Positions 8,657 through 16,666 of a stretch of 37,558 bases of DNA are shown here, piece by piece. Below the pieces are notes generated by a model, which was not told where the DNA came from, ran no database searches, and saw only the letters and a program-made list of their open reading frames with translations. Numbering within the stretch: position 1 is the stretch's first letter; each line of letters opens with the position of its first letter. This DNA is from a virus. Both the position numbers and the translations under genes were made by a program. The stretch lies in the IMG/VR virus record IMGVR_UViG_3300035698_025578, positions 1 through 37,558 of that record; one strand, given 5' to 3'.

Positions 8657-9357
8657 AAAATGAAAAACGAATTTATCCGTTTATTAACGATTTAAAAATG
8701 AAATTAATTGGTGAAGATTTCGTTATTGATAAATCTGATGTTAAAACTGTTGAATTAATTGATATAACTATTAAAAATTTGGATCCACATCAACCAATAT
8801 TGAATTTTGGTTCAAGGATAACAAATGCTGAATATGTAGAGCGCGAAATCGTATGGTATAACTCTGAATCTCGATATGTTAAAGATATACCGGCACCTAT
8901 TCCTAAAATTTGGCAACAAATTGCTAATAGTGAGGGCGAAATAAATTCAAATTATGGCTATCTCATAAATAACACTGAAAACTTTAATCAATATGAACAT
9001 GTCAAAAATGAATTAATTAAAAATCCGGAATCTAGGCGAGCTATAATGATTTATACTCGCCCATCTATTTGGAAAGATTATAATACTGATGGGATGTCGG
9101 ATTTCATATGTACTAATTATGTTCAATGTTTTATCCGTAAAAATAAATTGATTTATATTATTGACCAACGCAGCGCAGATTGTATATTTGGTGTATTGTC
9201 GGATTTTGCATGGCATTGTTATGTGTATAATAGACTTTTTAATGATTTGCGCCAATCATTTCCAAAATTAGTGTTTGGTCCTATCCATTATAAGATCAAT
9301 TCTTTACATGTGTATGAACGCCATTTTAAATGTTTAAGTGAAATGAAATTGACATAA
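8653..9357 (+). CDS. 42: dCMP hydroxymethylase (T4 gp42 homologue) with replaced 3' end
   Basis: Converts dCMP plus methylene-tetrahydrofolate to 5-hydroxymethyl-dCMP. The 234-residue protein follows T4 gp42 closely: K-I-W-Q-Q near 85-89, G-E-I-N-S-N-Y-G at 95-102, N-P-E-S-R-R at 124-129, catalytic Cys153 in I-C-T-N. Asp184 in S-D-F-A-W sits where thymidylate synthases have Asn and dCMP hydroxymethylases have Asp. The last 29 codons (9268-9357) are one of two copies of this gene's end; the other is at 10563-10652, beyond a homing endonuclease. The product looks intact and functional. Confidence 0.9.
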   Translation: MKNEKRIYPFINDLKMKLIGEDFVIDKSDVKTVELIDITIKNLDPHQPILNFGSRITNAEYVEREIVWYNSESRYVKDIPAPIPKIWQQIANSEGEINSNYGYLINNTENFNQYEHVKNELIKNPESRRAIMIYTRPSIWKDYNTDGMSDFICTNYVQCFIRKNKLIYIIDQRSADCIFGVLSDFAWHCYVYNRLFNDLRQSFPKLVFGPIHYKINSLHVYERHFKCLSEMKLT

Positions 9358-9391
9358 TTTTTGGATTTTTCAACGTTTTAACGATCTTTGA

Positions 9392-9399
9392 TATAAATA
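9392..9399 (+). promoter_or_regulatory. T4-type late promoter octamer before HEG
   Basis: An exact TATAAATA lies 22 bp upstream of the endonuclease ATG at 9422, inside the 64-bp gap after the hydroxymethylase stop. T4 late promoters are defined by this octamer. It would let the endonuclease be expressed late, independently of the host gene. Confidence 0.6.
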
Positions 9400-9421
9400 A
9401 TTCTATTTGATGGAGAATATT

Positions 9422-10537
9422 ATGAATTATTATGTTTATGTTTATCTTGATCCACTCATTGAAATATGTAAAGCCTATGAAGGATACGAGTTTTGTCATG
9501 CACCATTCTATATTGGGAAGGGCAAAAATACTCGATCAACTAAGCACTTAATTGAAGCCAAGAAATATTATGGAGTGGATTCTTCAAAAATAGGAGTTGG
9601 TTTAAATACGGCGAAAATTTTAAAAATTAATGAATTACGAGCTAAAGGCTTAAAACCGGAAATAACAAAAATTAAAACAGGTTTATCAAACGATGAAGCA
9701 TGCTTATTAGAAATTGCGTTAATTGCCGATATAAGAAGAGATTCATCAAACATTTTAACCAACATTAATCCGGGGGGTGAAGGGGGTGATAATATTTCAA
9801 TGCATCCCGATAGACTAAAAATAATTAAAAAAATATCAGATGGTGGAAAGAAAAGATTTAAAGAAAATCCTGAATTGTCGAAAATATTATCAGATAGAGT
9901 TAAAGGCGCGAAAAACCCTATGTATGGCCGAAATGATCAATGCTACAAGCCTGGTGGTATAGTAGATTATGCTAAATATATAAAAGGCTTAACTTATGAA
10001 GAAATATATGGTAAAGAAGAGGCTGAAAAACTAAAAACCAAATTTAGTCAGGATCGATTAGGTAAACCTAAGCCTGAGGGATTTGCCAAAGGTGAAAAAA
10101 ACTCTATGTATGGTAGATCAGTTTACGACACCTGGTTGGAAAAATATGGAAAAGAAGACGCCGATCGCCGACATATTAATTTATGTGAAAAAATGAGTAA
10201 TGGTCAAAAGGCTAGATATGACGACCCACAAGAGCGAATTAAACGCTCAAATCAACTCAAAGATCAATGGGCCACAGGTAAAAGAACTAAGATAGATAAT
10301 TTTGGTGAAAAAAATGGCAAATTTAAAAAAATATCAAAATACGATCAAAATAAAATAATTAAACTATATACATTAAGTAAATTCTGTATGTTTGATATTG
10401 TAAAAATTACTGGATGGTCAAAATATAAAATTTCTCAAGTTTTAAAAACTAATGGTGTTTATTTAGGCAAATGCGCGTATAGATTAAGTAAATTAAATAA
10501 ATTATCTATTAAAAATAGAGTGAGATTTGGAGCTTAG
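9422..10537 (+). CDS. GIY-YIG homing endonuclease with NUMOD3 motifs
   Basis: A 371-residue protein with an N-terminal GIY-YIG nuclease. Y-V-Y-V-Y-L forms the GIY strand, F-Y-I-G-K-G the YIG strand, and the catalytic Glu lies in C-L-L-E-I-A-L near residue 95. At least two NUMOD3-type DNA-contact motifs follow (N-P-M-Y-G-R and N-S-M-Y-G-R), then a C-terminal helix-turn-helix-like end. The ATG at 9422 has a GGAG site at 9412; an upstream in-frame ATG (9410) overlaps that site. It makes double-strand breaks in alleles lacking the insertion. It lies between two copies of the hydroxymethylase 3' end. Confidence 0.9.
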   Translation: MNYYVYVYLDPLIEICKAYEGYEFCHAPFYIGKGKNTRSTKHLIEAKKYYGVDSSKIGVGLNTAKILKINELRAKGLKPEITKIKTGLSNDEACLLEIALIADIRRDSSNILTNINPGGEGGDNISMHPDRLKIIKKISDGGKKRFKENPELSKILSDRVKGAKNPMYGRNDQCYKPGGIVDYAKYIKGLTYEEIYGKEEAEKLKTKFSQDRLGKPKPEGFAKGEKNSMYGRSVYDTWLEKYGKEDADRRHINLCEKMSNGQKARYDDPQERIKRSNQLKDQWATGKRTKIDNFGEKNGKFKKISKYDQNKIIKLYTLSKFCMFDIVKITGWSKYKISQVLKTNGVYLGKCAYRLSKLNKLSIKNRVRFGA

Positions 10538-10549
10538 CATTAAGAGAAG

Positions 10550-10557
10550 TATAAATA
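10550..10557 (+). promoter_or_regulatory. T4-type late promoter octamer before the virion/rSAM operon
   Basis: An exact TATAAATA begins 13 bp after the endonuclease stop and 110 bp before the ATG at 10660. It could drive late transcription of the virion protein and the radical SAM cassette through the remnant gene end. Its sequence would also be read as coding in the remnant's frame. Confidence 0.5.
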
Positions 10558-10562
10558 CTAAT

Positions 10563-10652
10563 TTAGAAGTCGGTCATATCAATTATAAGATGAACTCCTT
10601 TCATGTTTATGAGCGACATTTCAAATTCCTTGAGAAAATGACAATAATGTGA
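10563..10652 (+). pseudogene. displaced 3' end of dCMP hydroxymethylase gene
   Basis: This stretch encodes 29 residues plus a stop. It aligns without gaps to the last 29 residues of the intact hydroxymethylase, 17 of 29 identical, including the core N-S-[LF]-H-V-Y-E-R-H-F-K. Several core codons differ only synonymously. There is no start codon or ribosome binding site of its own. Its TGA is followed by the GAGG site of the next gene, exactly as an original operon junction would be. I infer this is the ancestral gene end, cut off by the endonuclease insertion. Confidence 0.85.
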
Positions 10653-10659
10653 GGTTAAA

Positions 10660-11424
10660 ATGGATTTTAGATTTAGAGAAGGTTTAACGATAAGATGCGA
10701 TGAGGATCCTGATGGTGTAGTAACGTTTATTGATGAAACAGACAACTCGTGTAGTCTTTCAATTAAATCAATTGTAAATTCTTTGAGTGCATCAGGCTCA
10801 AATTATTTTTCATCGGTGAGTGGTACCGTTATTAAAGGTGGGATAAAAATCGAAACCAGTTTACCACGCAGCGTAACAGATCTTCTTTTAGATAATAGTG
10901 CATATTCTGAAACTATTCGAAATGAAATTTCATTATTTGCTGCTAATAATATATTCGCCAATGGTAAAGTTTTTAATGCTGTATATAATGACATGGCTGA
11001 ATTTCGTAGATTAACTAAAGATCTAATAATCGATGATCAGTCTATATATGCAGGCAAATGCTTTTATCAAACTGAAGATGGTGTAGCACTCACTACTGAA
11101 AGAATGCAACCTGCTATTTTAGGAATATGTTCTGATACGTATGGTTACGTTTTAGGCACCCCTGATAAATATCACATAGCGCTTGGATTGGCGGGTTATG
11201 TTTTGGCTAGGATTGATGAAGCTGATTTAACTGATATATTTACTGGTGCATGCTTAACTTCAGGAAAAGATGGAATTTTGACGGTTATGTCAAGAGCCGA
11301 AATTAAAGAATATCCTGATAGAATAATAGCAACATATTTGGGTACTAGCGAAGACGAATGTTTAAACACCACTTATTCTAAAAAATTAAATGCCCATAAT
11401 AGGTATTGGGTTAAGATTAATTAA
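10660..11424 (+). CDS. virion/tail protein with peptidase-G2-like C-terminal domain
   Basis: A 254-residue protein. The first 90 residues resemble the Ser/Gly-rich virion proteins at the left of the window. From about 100 it carries the pattern F-N-A-V-Y-N-D-M-A-E-F-R, followed by short beta strands with many Gly. This recalls the C-terminal domains of phage tail proteins grouped with the peptidase G2 autoproteolytic family. Whether it self-cleaves cannot be judged from sequence. A GAGG site precedes the start. The gene ends 9 bp before the first radical SAM gene, so it may share their operon and could be one of their substrates. Confidence 0.55.
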   Translation: MDFRFREGLTIRCDEDPDGVVTFIDETDNSCSLSIKSIVNSLSASGSNYFSSVSGTVIKGGIKIETSLPRSVTDLLLDNSAYSETIRNEISLFAANNIFANGKVFNAVYNDMAEFRRLTKDLIIDDQSIYAGKCFYQTEDGVALTTERMQPAILGICSDTYGYVLGTPDKYHIALGLAGYVLARIDEADLTDIFTGACLTSGKDGILTVMSRAEIKEYPDRIIATYLGTSEDECLNTTYSKKLNAHNRYWVKIN

Positions 11425-11433
11425 AGGTTTCAA

Positions 11434-12768
11434 ATGTATAAGTTTTTTACGGAGCACATATCCGGCTTGTCTGCTGGATGGTGTAATCTTAAGTGTAAAT
11501 ATTGCTATATTTCAAAAGATGACGAAAAAACTAAATTTTATCATCAAAAAATATTATCGAATTTAGCTGATGGAAGTCATATTAAATCGATTAATGATGC
11601 GATAGGTATAGAAAACTTAAAAAGCTATTCACATTGGGGAACCGAACCTGGATTGACATTGAAACATTACGAGGATTTTTATAATGAAGTTCTTGACAAA
11701 GTAACAACCGAAGAATTTATTATAAGTTTTTCTTCCAATTTTATAATGTCAGAGAGTACATATATCGATTTCATTAAAAAATTACCCAAACATAAACGAA
11801 AAATTGTCAAACTACAGCTACAATGTTCCTTAGATGGTCCTAAACAAATTACTGATGAAAATCGTAATGAAGGCAGTACTCAAAAGATCGTAGATCATTT
11901 TATATTATTTGTGAAAAGACTAAACGAAGATCAAGATTTAATCGATACGCCATTCAAAGAAATTTCTATTCATTTTAAAAGTACTACATCAATTAATCAA
12001 TTTAAACAATTAAGCACTAAAAAGGCATGCCTAAATTTTTATAAATTTTTTGATGCTGTTTTGGGTAATGTATTACGGTTCAACACAAATGGTGTTGTAA
12101 GTATTTCAACATTTGTTTCACCTACTAAAATTACACCTGAAGAAGTCTCACCAGAAATGGCTAAATATTACACTAAGTTTTTTAAAACATTTTTATCACT
12201 TTTGGATGAATTTAACAAATTTAAATACGCTAAGCCAGGATTTACACTATATTCAATGTTTGAGAATTGTGTAACTAATTTGGAATATTCGCTAACGCAC
12301 GGCTCAAGTTATAAATGTTCGGCAGGCGATTCCAATTTTTCTCTAAATGAAAAAGGTAATTTTGTTCCATGTCATAGATATTTCTTTTCTAATTACAAAA
12401 CTCATACTCGCATTGAAGAAAATATGACTAAAGCGGAATTTAATAATTCACCTGAAAAACTCAAAAATAAATTTATTGCCCATCAAATGTATAGAGGTTA
12501 TAATGATTTTTATGCATTCCAGTTTGGGAGCATGAAAGCACTAATACGGGAAACAGCTGAAAGTGGACTAATATCAGAAATTTATAAAACTAATGAACAC
12601 TATGCAAATATGCTTGCTCATTTTTGTATAAATGGATTTGCCTGCCCTGCTGAAAATTATATCGCCACATGTTCCACAATGGTTAGAGATATTAATGACA
12701 TAATCAGTTTTGGAAATGGATTGATTGAAGAATTTATTAATTACAATAAGCAAAAGAGTGACAATTAA
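11434..12768 (+). CDS. radical SAM/SPASM-like enzyme 1
   Basis: A 444-residue protein with an N-terminal radical SAM cluster site C17-x3-C21-x2-C24, reading C-N-L-K-C-K-Y-C. The C-S-L-D-G strand at 131-135 is typical of SPASM-type enzymes. C-terminal cysteines likely bind auxiliary Fe-S clusters: C295 and C313 (P-C-H-R), then C398, C404 and C413. Such enzymes use S-adenosylmethionine radicals, most often to modify peptides or proteins. The layout departs from the standard SPASM spacing, unlike its neighbour. It is preceded by an AAAGG site. The target is unknown; candidates lie downstream in the same operon. Confidence 0.85.
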   Translation: MYKFFTEHISGLSAGWCNLKCKYCYISKDDEKTKFYHQKILSNLADGSHIKSINDAIGIENLKSYSHWGTEPGLTLKHYEDFYNEVLDKVTTEEFIISFSSNFIMSESTYIDFIKKLPKHKRKIVKLQLQCSLDGPKQITDENRNEGSTQKIVDHFILFVKRLNEDQDLIDTPFKEISIHFKSTTSINQFKQLSTKKACLNFYKFFDAVLGNVLRFNTNGVVSISTFVSPTKITPEEVSPEMAKYYTKFFKTFLSLLDEFNKFKYAKPGFTLYSMFENCVTNLEYSLTHGSSYKCSAGDSNFSLNEKGNFVPCHRYFFSNYKTHTRIEENMTKAEFNNSPEKLKNKFIAHQMYRGYNDFYAFQFGSMKALIRETAESGLISEIYKTNEHYANMLAHFCINGFACPAENYIATCSTMVRDINDIISFGNGLIEEFINYNKQKSDN

Positions 12769-12772
12769 TAAT

Positions 12773-14128
12773 ATGAAAAATGATAAAAAGGATTTAATAT
12801 TAACTAACTTCTTGAATAAGCGATTCATTAAGACTTGGGCAAAATTACAAAAGTCTGAGGAAGATATCGATAAAGATGCGCTATTAGAAGCGAATTCTAT
12901 TACGCTTGAACTTATGTATAATTGTACATGCAATCTTGCTTGTAAATATTGTTACTATAATAAGAATAGCAAAAAATTATATCCTAAGGTTGCTAATGAA
13001 AATGAACTAGTTGAAAACCATATCGATGCAATATTAGCCTATTTAGAAAATAATAATTTATACCCTAATATAAGTGTATTTTCTGGAGAAATTACTATTA
13101 CGGATACCGGCATAATGATTCTTAACAAAATAGTTGATTGGAAAATCAGAAATTCTAAAAGCCGCCGCATCCCTTTCCAATTTTGTATACCGAGTAATAT
13201 GACGTTTTTGGATGATGAGAAACGAACTAAGCAAATTGAAGAATTGTTTGAAAGAGCCCAAAGTAATGGCATACATTTTGGTATTTCAGCGTCAATAGAT
13301 GGAAAGCATTGTGATTCTAATCGACCATATAAAACCGGATTTGTTAGAGACGATGATTGGTATGATAAAGTCTTTACGTGGTGCAAAAAGTATAGTGTAG
13401 GATTTCATCCTATGGTCTATGCAGAAAAGATTGAAAAATGGGTTGATAATTTTAATTGGTTTATTGAGATGTTTAAAAAATATGATATGCCAATTTCTAT
13501 GCTATATCTCCTTGAAGTCAGAAATCCTAATTGGAGCAAACAGAATATAAAAGATTTTTATGTATTCATCAATTACTTAACTGATTGGTTACACACATAT
13601 TATAAAGAAGACTTTATTAAGCAATTTTTTGGTTCAAATTTCGAAAAGAGCAACTTCAATATTTTATCAAACAACTTTAGTGAAACTGGTAGAGGAATTG
13701 GTTGCACTCTACAGACTACATTATTCTTGCGTTTATTGGATTTAGAGTTTTTTCCTTGTCATAGACTGCAGTATCCTGAATTAGCGGCCGGGAAAATAAA
13801 GTTTGATTGTGACAACTTATTTGTTCAAGCTAAAAATTTGGAAAACTATTTAACCGCAAACACGTTTGACGTAAAGAATCTGCCATGGTGTGAAAATTGT
13901 GAAATAAAAGATTTATGTGTTGGTGGATGTCCTGGATCACAGTATGAAGCCAATACTGATATGTACATACCGAGTTTTAATATTTGTAAATTGCAGTTCA
14001 TAAAAAATAGAGCTATAATTGATGCGATCGTAAAAAACGATAAATTATCTGAATTTCTGATGTATTTCAATGATGAAACACAGAGAATTATAATAAATAT
14101 AGCTAAATATGGAGAAGAAAATGAGTGA
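12773..14128 (+). CDS. radical SAM/SPASM enzyme 2
   Basis: A 451-residue protein. The radical SAM cluster is C53-x3-C57-x2-C60, followed by the S-A-S-I-D-G strand at 172-177. The SPASM domain is canonical: C311 and C329 (P-C-H-R), then C373-x2-C376-x5-C382-x3-C386, and a final C405. This matches sulfatase-maturing and RiPP-modifying enzymes. The ATG at 12773 is chosen; the longer frame from a TTG at 12725 would overlap the previous gene. It begins 4 bp after enzyme 1 stops, and its end overlaps the next gene by 8 bp. Enzymes 1 and 2 share general layout but little sequence, so they are probably not a recent duplication. Confidence 0.9.
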   Translation: MKNDKKDLILTNFLNKRFIKTWAKLQKSEEDIDKDALLEANSITLELMYNCTCNLACKYCYYNKNSKKLYPKVANENELVENHIDAILAYLENNNLYPNISVFSGEITITDTGIMILNKIVDWKIRNSKSRRIPFQFCIPSNMTFLDDEKRTKQIEELFERAQSNGIHFGISASIDGKHCDSNRPYKTGFVRDDDWYDKVFTWCKKYSVGFHPMVYAEKIEKWVDNFNWFIEMFKKYDMPISMLYLLEVRNPNWSKQNIKDFYVFINYLTDWLHTYYKEDFIKQFFGSNFEKSNFNILSNNFSETGRGIGCTLQTTLFLRLLDLEFFPCHRLQYPELAAGKIKFDCDNLFVQAKNLENYLTANTFDVKNLPWCENCEIKDLCVGGCPGSQYEANTDMYIPSFNICKLQFIKNRAIIDAIVKNDKLSEFLMYFNDETQRIIINIAKYGEENE

Positions 14129-14660
14129 AAATGAAGTCGTAGAAACTGAAGTTTCGAAAGAAAACTTTGATGCATATAATACTGCAGAACAAATTATTGA
14201 GAAATTTTTTAATTCACAGAACGTCATAAAGTATAAGTTGTTCTCTGCTGGTGGGATTAAGCCTGTTATTTATATCTTTAACAGAATTAAAGAACAGAGT
14301 CGAGCTATGCAAAAAGCTGAAAATCCCGATATTAAAAAGCTTACAAAGGAAGATATAGATATAATTGAAAAGAACATCTTTTTGCAACTCGAAAAAAACT
14401 TAATCTTTGAAGCACTTGACACAAAAACCAAAGAGTTTATAAAAACATTTATGCTTTTCATTTTTAATTGGAATGCAAATAGCATAAAAAATTCTATGAT
14501 TGAATATAATGCTAAAAAATTAATTCAGCTTACAGAATTGCAAATATCGCTTAATAATACTATAAATATATTACAGTTACTGAACTCATCACTTTCTGAA
14601 AAAATAACATGTTTTAAATCCTCGAGCGAATTAAGTAAGCAATATCTACAGCTGGAATAA
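14121..14660 (+). CDS. helical protein of rSAM cassette, unknown
   Basis: A 179-residue, almost wholly helical protein with an acidic N-terminus and a single Cys near the end. No domain is recognised. The ATG at 14121 has a GGAG site at 14111; another in-frame ATG at 14109 lies too close. Translational overlap with radical SAM enzyme 2 suggests a partner function such as substrate delivery or chaperone; this is inference from gene order only. Confidence 0.6.
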   Translation: MSENEVVETEVSKENFDAYNTAEQIIEKFFNSQNVIKYKLFSAGGIKPVIYIFNRIKEQSRAMQKAENPDIKKLTKEDIDIIEKNIFLQLEKNLIFEALDTKTKEFIKTFMLFIFNWNANSIKNSMIEYNAKKLIQLTELQISLNNTINILQLLNSSLSEKITCFKSSSELSKQYLQLE

Positions 14661-14665
14661 TATAA

Positions 14666-16630
14666 ATGGCATTTGCAGAACAAAATTATAGATTAACCGG
14701 ATATATTGGTCAAGAAATAGATTTTGTTGCGCCCATAGGCTGGCCTTCTGAAGATTACTATGATATACAACTTTCATTAACGTGTTATACTCATAGTAAT
14801 GACGGCAACAAAGAGCAAAAATATTATTTTAATGCTCAAGATTTTTTTGATGATGACGCCTGGGTATGGGAATGGAATATTTTAGAAGGTTCATTTTCAT
14901 TGCCTGATTGGTGGCAAAATCAATATACTAAAATTAATCCAAAATTGACAGGCATATCACACCAAACAATTATTGATATGCTGAGTTCTGAATTGAGCTC
15001 TAATGTTAGCATTATACAAGCTATTGATTCAAATACGATTTATAATTCATTAGAGCCTGTTATTGATGAAGCGTTTATTCCGTATCCTAGAGACTATTTA
15101 ACATATAACTATAAAAACCATTATACCGATATTGTTAATCAGAGTCATATACAATTGCTTTCCACTCATGTTCATGATATTCAAGTAGAATTAAATAAGT
15201 GTATAGCAAATAAAACCAGTGAAAAAATGCTAGTAAACTCTACACAGTTCTTTAATGAAAAGAGTGCTTACTTTTCAGGAAACCAGATCAATAATTTTTC
15301 AGCAGAATGCCCTATGTTTTGTTCTATAGAGCATAAGCTATTAGGTTTTGATCATATACCTGTGAAATCAGCTGTTGCCGCAGTAGCTAGAGGCGGCGGC
15401 AATAATTGCTCAGCTGGTCAATGGTCAATAGATAGAAGAACGGGCCATGAAAGTGAAATAGTTGGTCGAAACATAGGTATGGGCAGAATGTTCTTTCATC
15501 CACACAATGGTGCCGCTATAAATGACGGTTTGGTGTTTAAATCATATGAAGGTGGACAAGGATCAAATGATTTTTCTAATTTTTATTTGCCAATTCCTGG
15601 TGATCAAGAAGATTCAATTGAGGATGATACATTATTACCATTACCTGGACGACCTGCAACATACTGGAAAAGAGTTAAAGAATTTGTTTCGATTTTAGGT
15701 GGTGCGGGTGATGCTGATAAGTATGGAGAAGGACCTTGGCAAGTAATTACAACCGTTGGAAAATGGATGATGCTAGAGGAGGCATCAATTGTTGGAGGTG
15801 CAGATTATTTTAAAAGTGGCGACTCGGTTTCACCAGCATATAATTATAATATTCAACAAGTGTTTTTATATAAAACAGCAGATCCCACGCTCTTTTTTAG
15901 GCCGACAAAGGATATGACGACATTAGAGTATGATGTTACACATTTAGATCCCAACGATGAAAACTGTCCGTTTTTAACTTTTGAAGTTAATCAAATATTA
16001 GACCAAGAAAATAATATCTTACTAAGGCGCCCCATATATTCATGGAGACTCTGGCACTTAAATAGTATAAATGGAACCCGAAATCAATCTGATGCCCGTC
16101 AAAATTTAATGAATAATAAACAATTAATTCCCATTGATGCTATTATAAAAGCAGCAGAAGATATGAAAACTCCAATTTTTTATTATGGAAAGTACACGAA
16201 TTTATTTTTTCCTGAAGAATTAACTTCAAGAGGTATTAATTATGATGGGGTAGAACTTTTTACATATACATTAGATCATAAAGGTGACGTGGCGGGTGGC
16301 AATTTAATTAATAACTTAAAAACTGCTGGCGGGGGCAATAGACCGACTTATTACAGTTCAACAATAGACGATGATGGTAATACTGTAGGCGCATATCCAG
16401 TTGGATATGCGATGCGTTCCGGATTTGGTTCATTACAGCAAAAATGTCAAGAACTTGGTACAAATTGGAACCCTGATGAAGCAGAAGCATATGGCGGTAG
16501 CGGATTAAAAAACATTTATTCAATATTAGTTGATGATGGAAATTGGGATAAATTTGGGGGCACGCGAACAGCATGGCAAATTATTTATAATTATATTATG
16601 GGTAGTGATCCTGTTAATGCAAATCCATAA
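14666..16630 (+). CDS. large cassette protein A, candidate rSAM substrate
   Basis: A 654-residue protein without signal peptide or membrane segment, rich in aromatic and Asn residues. Residues about 35-70 (L-T-C then N-A-Q-D-F-F-D-D then W-x-W-x-W) and about 155-190 match parts of the next gene's product. It contains C179-I-A-N-K-T, the C-x-A-[N/D] motif shared by five proteins here, and a later E-C-P-M-F-C. Gly/Asn-rich stretches follow (G-G-G-N-N-C-S-A-G near 250). It looks like a structural or adhesin-type protein. It starts 5 bp after the helical gene. The family is not recognised. Confidence 0.6.
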   Translation: MAFAEQNYRLTGYIGQEIDFVAPIGWPSEDYYDIQLSLTCYTHSNDGNKEQKYYFNAQDFFDDDAWVWEWNILEGSFSLPDWWQNQYTKINPKLTGISHQTIIDMLSSELSSNVSIIQAIDSNTIYNSLEPVIDEAFIPYPRDYLTYNYKNHYTDIVNQSHIQLLSTHVHDIQVELNKCIANKTSEKMLVNSTQFFNEKSAYFSGNQINNFSAECPMFCSIEHKLLGFDHIPVKSAVAAVARGGGNNCSAGQWSIDRRTGHESEIVGRNIGMGRMFFHPHNGAAINDGLVFKSYEGGQGSNDFSNFYLPIPGDQEDSIEDDTLLPLPGRPATYWKRVKEFVSILGGAGDADKYGEGPWQVITTVGKWMMLEEASIVGGADYFKSGDSVSPAYNYNIQQVFLYKTADPTLFFRPTKDMTTLEYDVTHLDPNDENCPFLTFEVNQILDQENNILLRRPIYSWRLWHLNSINGTRNQSDARQNLMNNKQLIPIDAIIKAAEDMKTPIFYYGKYTNLFFPEELTSRGINYDGVELFTYTLDHKGDVAGGNLINNLKTAGGGNRPTYYSSTIDDDGNTVGAYPVGYAMRSGFGSLQQKCQELGTNWNPDEAEAYGGSGLKNIYSILVDDGNWDKFGGTRTAWQIIYNYIMGSDPVNANP

Positions 16631-16631
16631 A

Positions 16632-16639
16632 TATAAATA
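16632..16639 (+). promoter_or_regulatory. T4-type late promoter octamer
   Basis: An exact TATAAATA starts 1 bp after the preceding stop codon and ends 27 bp before the ATG at 16667, with an AAGGA ribosome site between. This suggests the last four cassette genes can be transcribed late on their own. Confidence 0.55.
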
Positions 16640-16666
16640 TAGCTAAAGAATTTTTAAGGAATAACA

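Noticed and set aside
9358-10562. Group I or group II intron in the hydroxymethylase gene carrying the endonuclease
   Set aside because: The upstream copy ends in its own stop codon and the 3' end is duplicated rather than split; no intron core helices were recognised.
12574-12933. Long minus-strand frame over the junction of the two radical SAM genes
   Set aside because: It lies wholly over two well-supported plus-strand genes and has no ribosome site or recognisable protein character.
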